Below, piece by piece: positions 61,530 to 64,000 of a stretch of 64,000 nucleotides of DNA. The DNA is from Ohtaekwangia sp966211525 (GTDB lineage: Bacteria > Bacteroidota > Bacteroidia > Cytophagales > Cyclobacteriaceae), in the NCBI GenBank assembly GCA_966211525.1, contig CBIHOZ010000006.1, positions 22,521-86,520 of the forward strand, given 5' to 3'. The first letter of the stretch is position 1, and every line of letters begins with the position of its first letter. The notes beneath the pieces are model-generated. The model was not told where the DNA came from. It did no database searches and saw only the letters and a list, made by a program, of their open reading frames with translations. The position numbers and the translations under genes are program-made.

Positions 61530-62656
61530 TGACTTCCTTAAACAGAAGTCGCTTGCAAATCATATTTATTATTTTTTCAGTTCTTGCAGGAATACAGGTT
61601 ATTTATCTTTTGGTATTTCTGATTGCCCTTTCCAGGAAAAAGGGAGATGCAACGCGAACACAATCTCTGCCGGTATCCATCGTGATCTGTGCGCACGATG
61701 AAGAGCAGAATCTTCATGAACTGGTGCCGCAGTTGTTGGCGCAGGATTACCCTGACTTCGAAATTGTTGTCATTGACGATCGCTCCAACGACAACACCTT
61801 CGACTGGCTCCTGGAAGAAACAAAGAAAGATCATCGTCTGCGCATGGTGCATGTTAACCGTACTCCGCCCCATGTTAATGGTAAGAAGTATGGTATAACA
61901 CTCGGCATCAAGGCAGCCAAATACGAGTGGATATTACTTACGGATGCTGATTGCCGGCCTCAAAGTAATCAGTGGCTTAATACTGTAAGTTCACAGTTCA
62001 GCGAGTCAACCAATTTTGTGTTGGGTTCATCTCCGTACCTGAAGGTGCCGGGCCTGCTGAACTTTTTCATTCGCTTTGAGACACTGCTTACGGCAATTCA
62101 ATATTTTTCTTTTGCTCTTCTTGGTAACCCTTACATGGGTGTTGGCCGTAATATGGCCTATCGGAAATCTATGTTCCTCGATAAGAAAGGATTTAACAAC
62201 TACCTGAATGTTACTGGCGGTGATGACGATCTGTTCGTGAATCAACATGCTACCGGTAAAAACACACGGGTTGTTATGGGACATGATTCACTAATGTTTT
62301 CAATTCCAAACACCACGTGGTCATCTTTCTTCAAGCAGAAAATCAGACATTTATCCGTTGGCAAACTCTATAAATTCAAGCATCGCTTTTTGCTGGGACT
62401 TTTTACATTAACCTGGATGCTTACCTGGTTTGTGGGCATTCCTTTGTTGTTTGTGCCGGAGGTAACATATCTGGTAGCAGGAATATTAGTTTTTCGTATC
62501 ATTTTGCTAACTATTCTGGCGAACTACGCATCTAAGAAGTTGGGACATCGGTTTGAGGCATGGATCGTACCGCTTTTAGATTTTATTTATGCCTTTTATT
62601 ATCTTGTCACCGGCCTCACAGCGTTAGTGTCCAAAAAAGTACGATGGAAGAATTAG
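61529..62656 (+). CDS. Membrane-bound family 2 glycosyltransferase
   Basis: This protein of about 375 residues has an N-terminal helix (QIIFIIFSVLAGIQVIYLLV), a GT-A domain with SIVICAHDEEQNLHELVPQL, IVVIDDRSNDNTFDWLLEE, the metal-binding LLTDADCRP, and acceptor-side GGDDDLFVN, and two to three C-terminal helices (LGLFTLTWMLTWFVGIPLLF). It would use a nucleotide sugar at the inner membrane; donor and acceptor are unknown. GTG at 61529 is given as the start, but it overlaps a -7 box, and TTG at 61553 is a good alternative. The last 13 bases overlap the next gene. Confidence 0.87.
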   Translation: MTSLNRSRLQIIFIIFSVLAGIQVIYLLVFLIALSRKKGDATRTQSLPVSIVICAHDEEQNLHELVPQLLAQDYPDFEIVVIDDRSNDNTFDWLLEETKKDHRLRMVHVNRTPPHVNGKKYGITLGIKAAKYEWILLTDADCRPQSNQWLNTVSSQFSESTNFVLGSSPYLKVPGLLNFFIRFETLLTAIQYFSFALLGNPYMGVGRNMAYRKSMFLDKKGFNNYLNVTGGDDDLFVNQHATGKNTRVVMGHDSLMFSIPNTTWSSFFKQKIRHLSVGKLYKFKHRFLLGLFTLTWMLTWFVGIPLLFVPEVTYLVAGILVFRIILLTILANYASKKLGHRFEAWIVPLLDFIYAFYYLVTGLTALVSKKVRWKN

Positions 62657-63261
62657 AAGAAGAAGAAAGCAGGTTTTCGTCAAAAGCACTGGAAGATTTC
62701 CGTTTGATTGATATGGCCGTAGGTGGCGATGACAGCTCCTATGCCAAACTCATGCAACGGTATAAACGTCCGGTATACCACATGATCCTGAAAATGGTTC
62801 GTAATGTTGACGATGCAGAAGATCTTACCATCGAATCTTTCGCGAAGGCTTTTAGAAGTCTGCACCGCTTTAAAAAAGATTTTACTTTCAGTACATGGCT
62901 CTTTCGTATTGCTACCAACAATACCATCGACTTTATACGCAAGAAGAAGCTGAACACCCTCAGCATTGAAAATACATTTACAGACGATGATGGTCAATCT
63001 GTTTCCATCGATGTGGAAGATGAAAATCTAGATCCGCAGGAGGAAACCATTAAGTCACAAAAGGCCGAGCTGATCCAGGTGTTTGTTGATAAACTTCCGG
63101 CTAAATATCAGAAGCTGGTGCGCCTGCGCTACTTCCACGAGTTGTCGTACGAAGAGATCGCAGAAGAACTCGATGCACCACTTGGTACGGTAAAGGCGCA
63201 GCTACACCGCGCGCGCGAACTCATGTTCGAGATGGTGAAGAACAAGCGCGATCATATTTAA
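62644..63261 (+). CDS. RpoE-type ECF sigma factor
   Basis: This 205-residue sigma factor has region 2 in YAKLMQRYKRPVYHMILKMV then NVDDAEDLTIESFAKAFRSL and FSTWLFRIATNNTIDFIRKK, and region 4 in YQKLVRLRYFHELSYEEIAE then LDAPLGTVKAQLHRARELMF. It has an acidic N-terminal tag (MEELEEEESRF). The frame opens 28 codons earlier within the glycosyltransferase, but the ATG at 62644 is the natural start. It overlaps the glycosyltransferase stop by 13 bases, which suggests coupling. No anti-sigma gene follows, so regulation is different from the FecR-linked sigma factor at 54.1 kb. Confidence 0.92.
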   Translation: MEELEEEESRFSSKALEDFRLIDMAVGGDDSSYAKLMQRYKRPVYHMILKMVRNVDDAEDLTIESFAKAFRSLHRFKKDFTFSTWLFRIATNNTIDFIRKKKLNTLSIENTFTDDDGQSVSIDVEDENLDPQEETIKSQKAELIQVFVDKLPAKYQKLVRLRYFHELSYEEIAEELDAPLGTVKAQLHRARELMFEMVKNKRDHI

Positions 63262-63282
63262 AGAGAATTTTGTTAGAGAGGT

Positions 63283-63534
63283 ATGAAGCAGGCGATTAAA
63301 ATTCAAGAAATCTTAAGAGAACTCGAAGACATTCCCACTGAGAAACTCGAGCAAATCGAACTATATATTAAAACTGTTCTTTCTGAACGACCTAAGAAAA
63401 AAAAAGTTGAAGAGCCTAAAACACTGGGTGGGATTTGGGAGAATAAAGGATTTGAGAAGATAGTTGATATTGAAGACGAGATTAAAACGTTACGTAAGGA
63501 GTTAGGACATCAGTTGTTAAATAGAAAACTTTAG
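63283..63534 (+). CDS. Antitoxin of a VapBC-type pair
   Basis: This 83-residue protein has an N-terminal helical part (IQEILRELEDIPTEKLEQIE), a Lys-rich linker (RPKKKKVEEPKTLGG) and a C-terminal toxin-binding segment (GFEKIVDIEDEIKTLRKELG). The pattern matches antitoxins paired with PIN toxins. The stop TAG at 63532-63534 overlaps the GTG of the toxin gene by one base. No classical DNA-binding motif is obvious in its short N-terminus. Confidence 0.75.
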   Translation: MKQAIKIQEILRELEDIPTEKLEQIELYIKTVLSERPKKKKVEEPKTLGGIWENKGFEKIVDIEDEIKTLRKELGHQLLNRKL

Positions 63535-63923
63535 TGAATTATTTGATAGATACCGTGACAGTTACACGGCACTTCTCTAAGCTTGGTAAGATAGGAGGAA
63601 AAGCCAAGCGTATAATTAAAGAAGCAGAGGAGGGAAAACATCATCTCTTTATTTCCGTTGTCAGTCTTTTTGAGATAATGTACCTGGCCGAACGTAATCG
63701 AATAAAAATTTCGTTGAAAGCTTCGCTCGATAAAATTCATTCAAAGCCATGTTATTCTATCGTAGATCTAAATCCAGAAATTGTTTTAACAGCTTCTCGT
63801 ATTCAGTTCTATGAACTTCATGATCGCTTGATTTTAGCGACTATGCAATATCTGGAGCTCGAGATACTTTCGAGTGACGAGCGATTTGATGAGGTACCTA
63901 ATGTAAATAGAATCTGGTCATAA
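63534..63923 (+). CDS. PIN-domain toxin (VapC type)
   Basis: This 129-residue PIN nuclease has the expected acidic residues: Asp6 in NYLIDTVTV, Glu in SLFEIMYLAER, Asp in HDRLILATM and Asp in LSSDERFDE. VapC toxins cleave tRNA or rRNA when their antitoxin is degraded. The start is GTG at 63534, overlapping the antitoxin stop. The pair lies between the sigma factor and rsmG on the same strand, and shows no sign of mobility. Confidence 0.82.
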   Translation: MNYLIDTVTVTRHFSKLGKIGGKAKRIIKEAEEGKHHLFISVVSLFEIMYLAERNRIKISLKASLDKIHSKPCYSIVDLNPEIVLTASRIQFYELHDRLILATMQYLELEILSSDERFDEVPNVNRIWS

Positions 63924-63927
63924 ACGC

Positions 63928-64000
63928 ATGACACCAACTGCAGATATAGTATATCACTACTTCCCCGACCTTTCTCCAAAGCAGAAAGATCAATTCGCAA
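63928..64000 (+). CDS. rsmG: 16S rRNA guanine-527 N7-methyltransferase, N-terminal fragment
   Basis: Only 24 codons are in the window. They read MTPTADIVYHYFPDLSPKQK then DQFA, the normal N-terminus of Bacteroidota RsmG (YFPxLSxxQxxQFA). RsmG methylates G527 of 16S rRNA; loss gives low-level streptomycin resistance. It starts 4 bases after the toxin stop codon. Confidence 0.75.
   Translation, partial: MTPTADIVYHYFPDLSPKQKDQFA

Noticed and set aside
61330..61701. Plus-strand open frame across repeat copy 3
   Set aside because: It consists of repeat words and runs into the glycosyltransferase gene in another frame; no coding features are present.
1..64000. tRNA or rRNA genes, insertion sequences, prophage
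   Set aside because: I looked for tRNA arm patterns, transposase motifs and phage structural genes and saw none, although a covariance-model search would be the decisive test.

Overview
The window looks like chromosomal DNA from a Bacteroidota bacterium, most likely of the order Cytophagales; the genus is a guess. The evidence is a SusC/SusD pair driven by an ECF sigma factor and a FecR anti-sigma factor, promoters of the Bacteroidota type (TTTG, 19 bases, TAnnTTTG) such as the one before sucD, a GH3/beta-lactamase fusion, a bacillithiol gene (bshA), an archaeal/eukaryotic-type proS, and the DUF1599/DoxX gene pair typical of the phylum. Coding density is high. I saw no prophage, insertion sequence, rRNA, tRNA or CRISPR array.

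Layout. Positions 1-8.6 kb hold the end of kbl, a WD40-caspase protein, the c-di-AMP synthase cdaA, folP, DUF1599, a DoxX-like protein and aroK. From 8.6 to 17.9 kb come an outer-membrane barrel protein, a Trp/Tyr/Asn-rich secreted protein, proS, the membrane pair nfeD-floA, a WG-repeat protein and a metal-chelate binding lipoprotein. From 18 to 25.4 kb lie meaB, a CHASE2 protein with two tandem paralogous secreted proteins, sucD, a small conserved protein and a PIN-PhoH ATPase. From 25.8 to 29.6 kb are an AlbA_2/Schlafen protein, a MoxR-like ATPase with a VWA partner, and a tiny lipoprotein. From 29.7 to 41.8 kb are a fatty-acid hydroxylase, bshA, the GH3/beta-lactamase fusion, mutL, two rhomboid proteases, a TPR membrane protein coupled to an AAA ATPase, and rlmN.

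From 41.9 to 52.1 kb are an antitoxin-like small gene, a lipocalin-like protein, the dgcN-dgcA pair (DUF1611 plus an enolase-superfamily racemase), a tandem intergenic repeat, a BlaR1/BlaI pair with two matching operator-like palindromes, a porin, and a tgt - LptF/G permease - EamA operon whose permease gene carries an in-frame stop codon. From 52.2 to 61.3 kb there is a LacI regulator, a gene-poor stretch with two tiny coupled ORFs, then sigma factor, FecR, SusC and SusD. The right end has a glycosyltransferase overlapping a second sigma factor, a VapBC-type toxin-antitoxin pair, and the start of rsmG.

No single locus is an obvious new defence island. The points most worth a second look are the nonsense codon in the LPS-export permease, the paired TACGAA-N4-TTCGTA sites before blaI, the catalytically degenerate GH3 half of the GH3/beta-lactamase fusion, the degenerate endonuclease motifs of MutL, the coupled tiny ORFs between lacI and the sigma factor, the CHASE2-plus-twin cassette, and two families of structured intergenic repeats.
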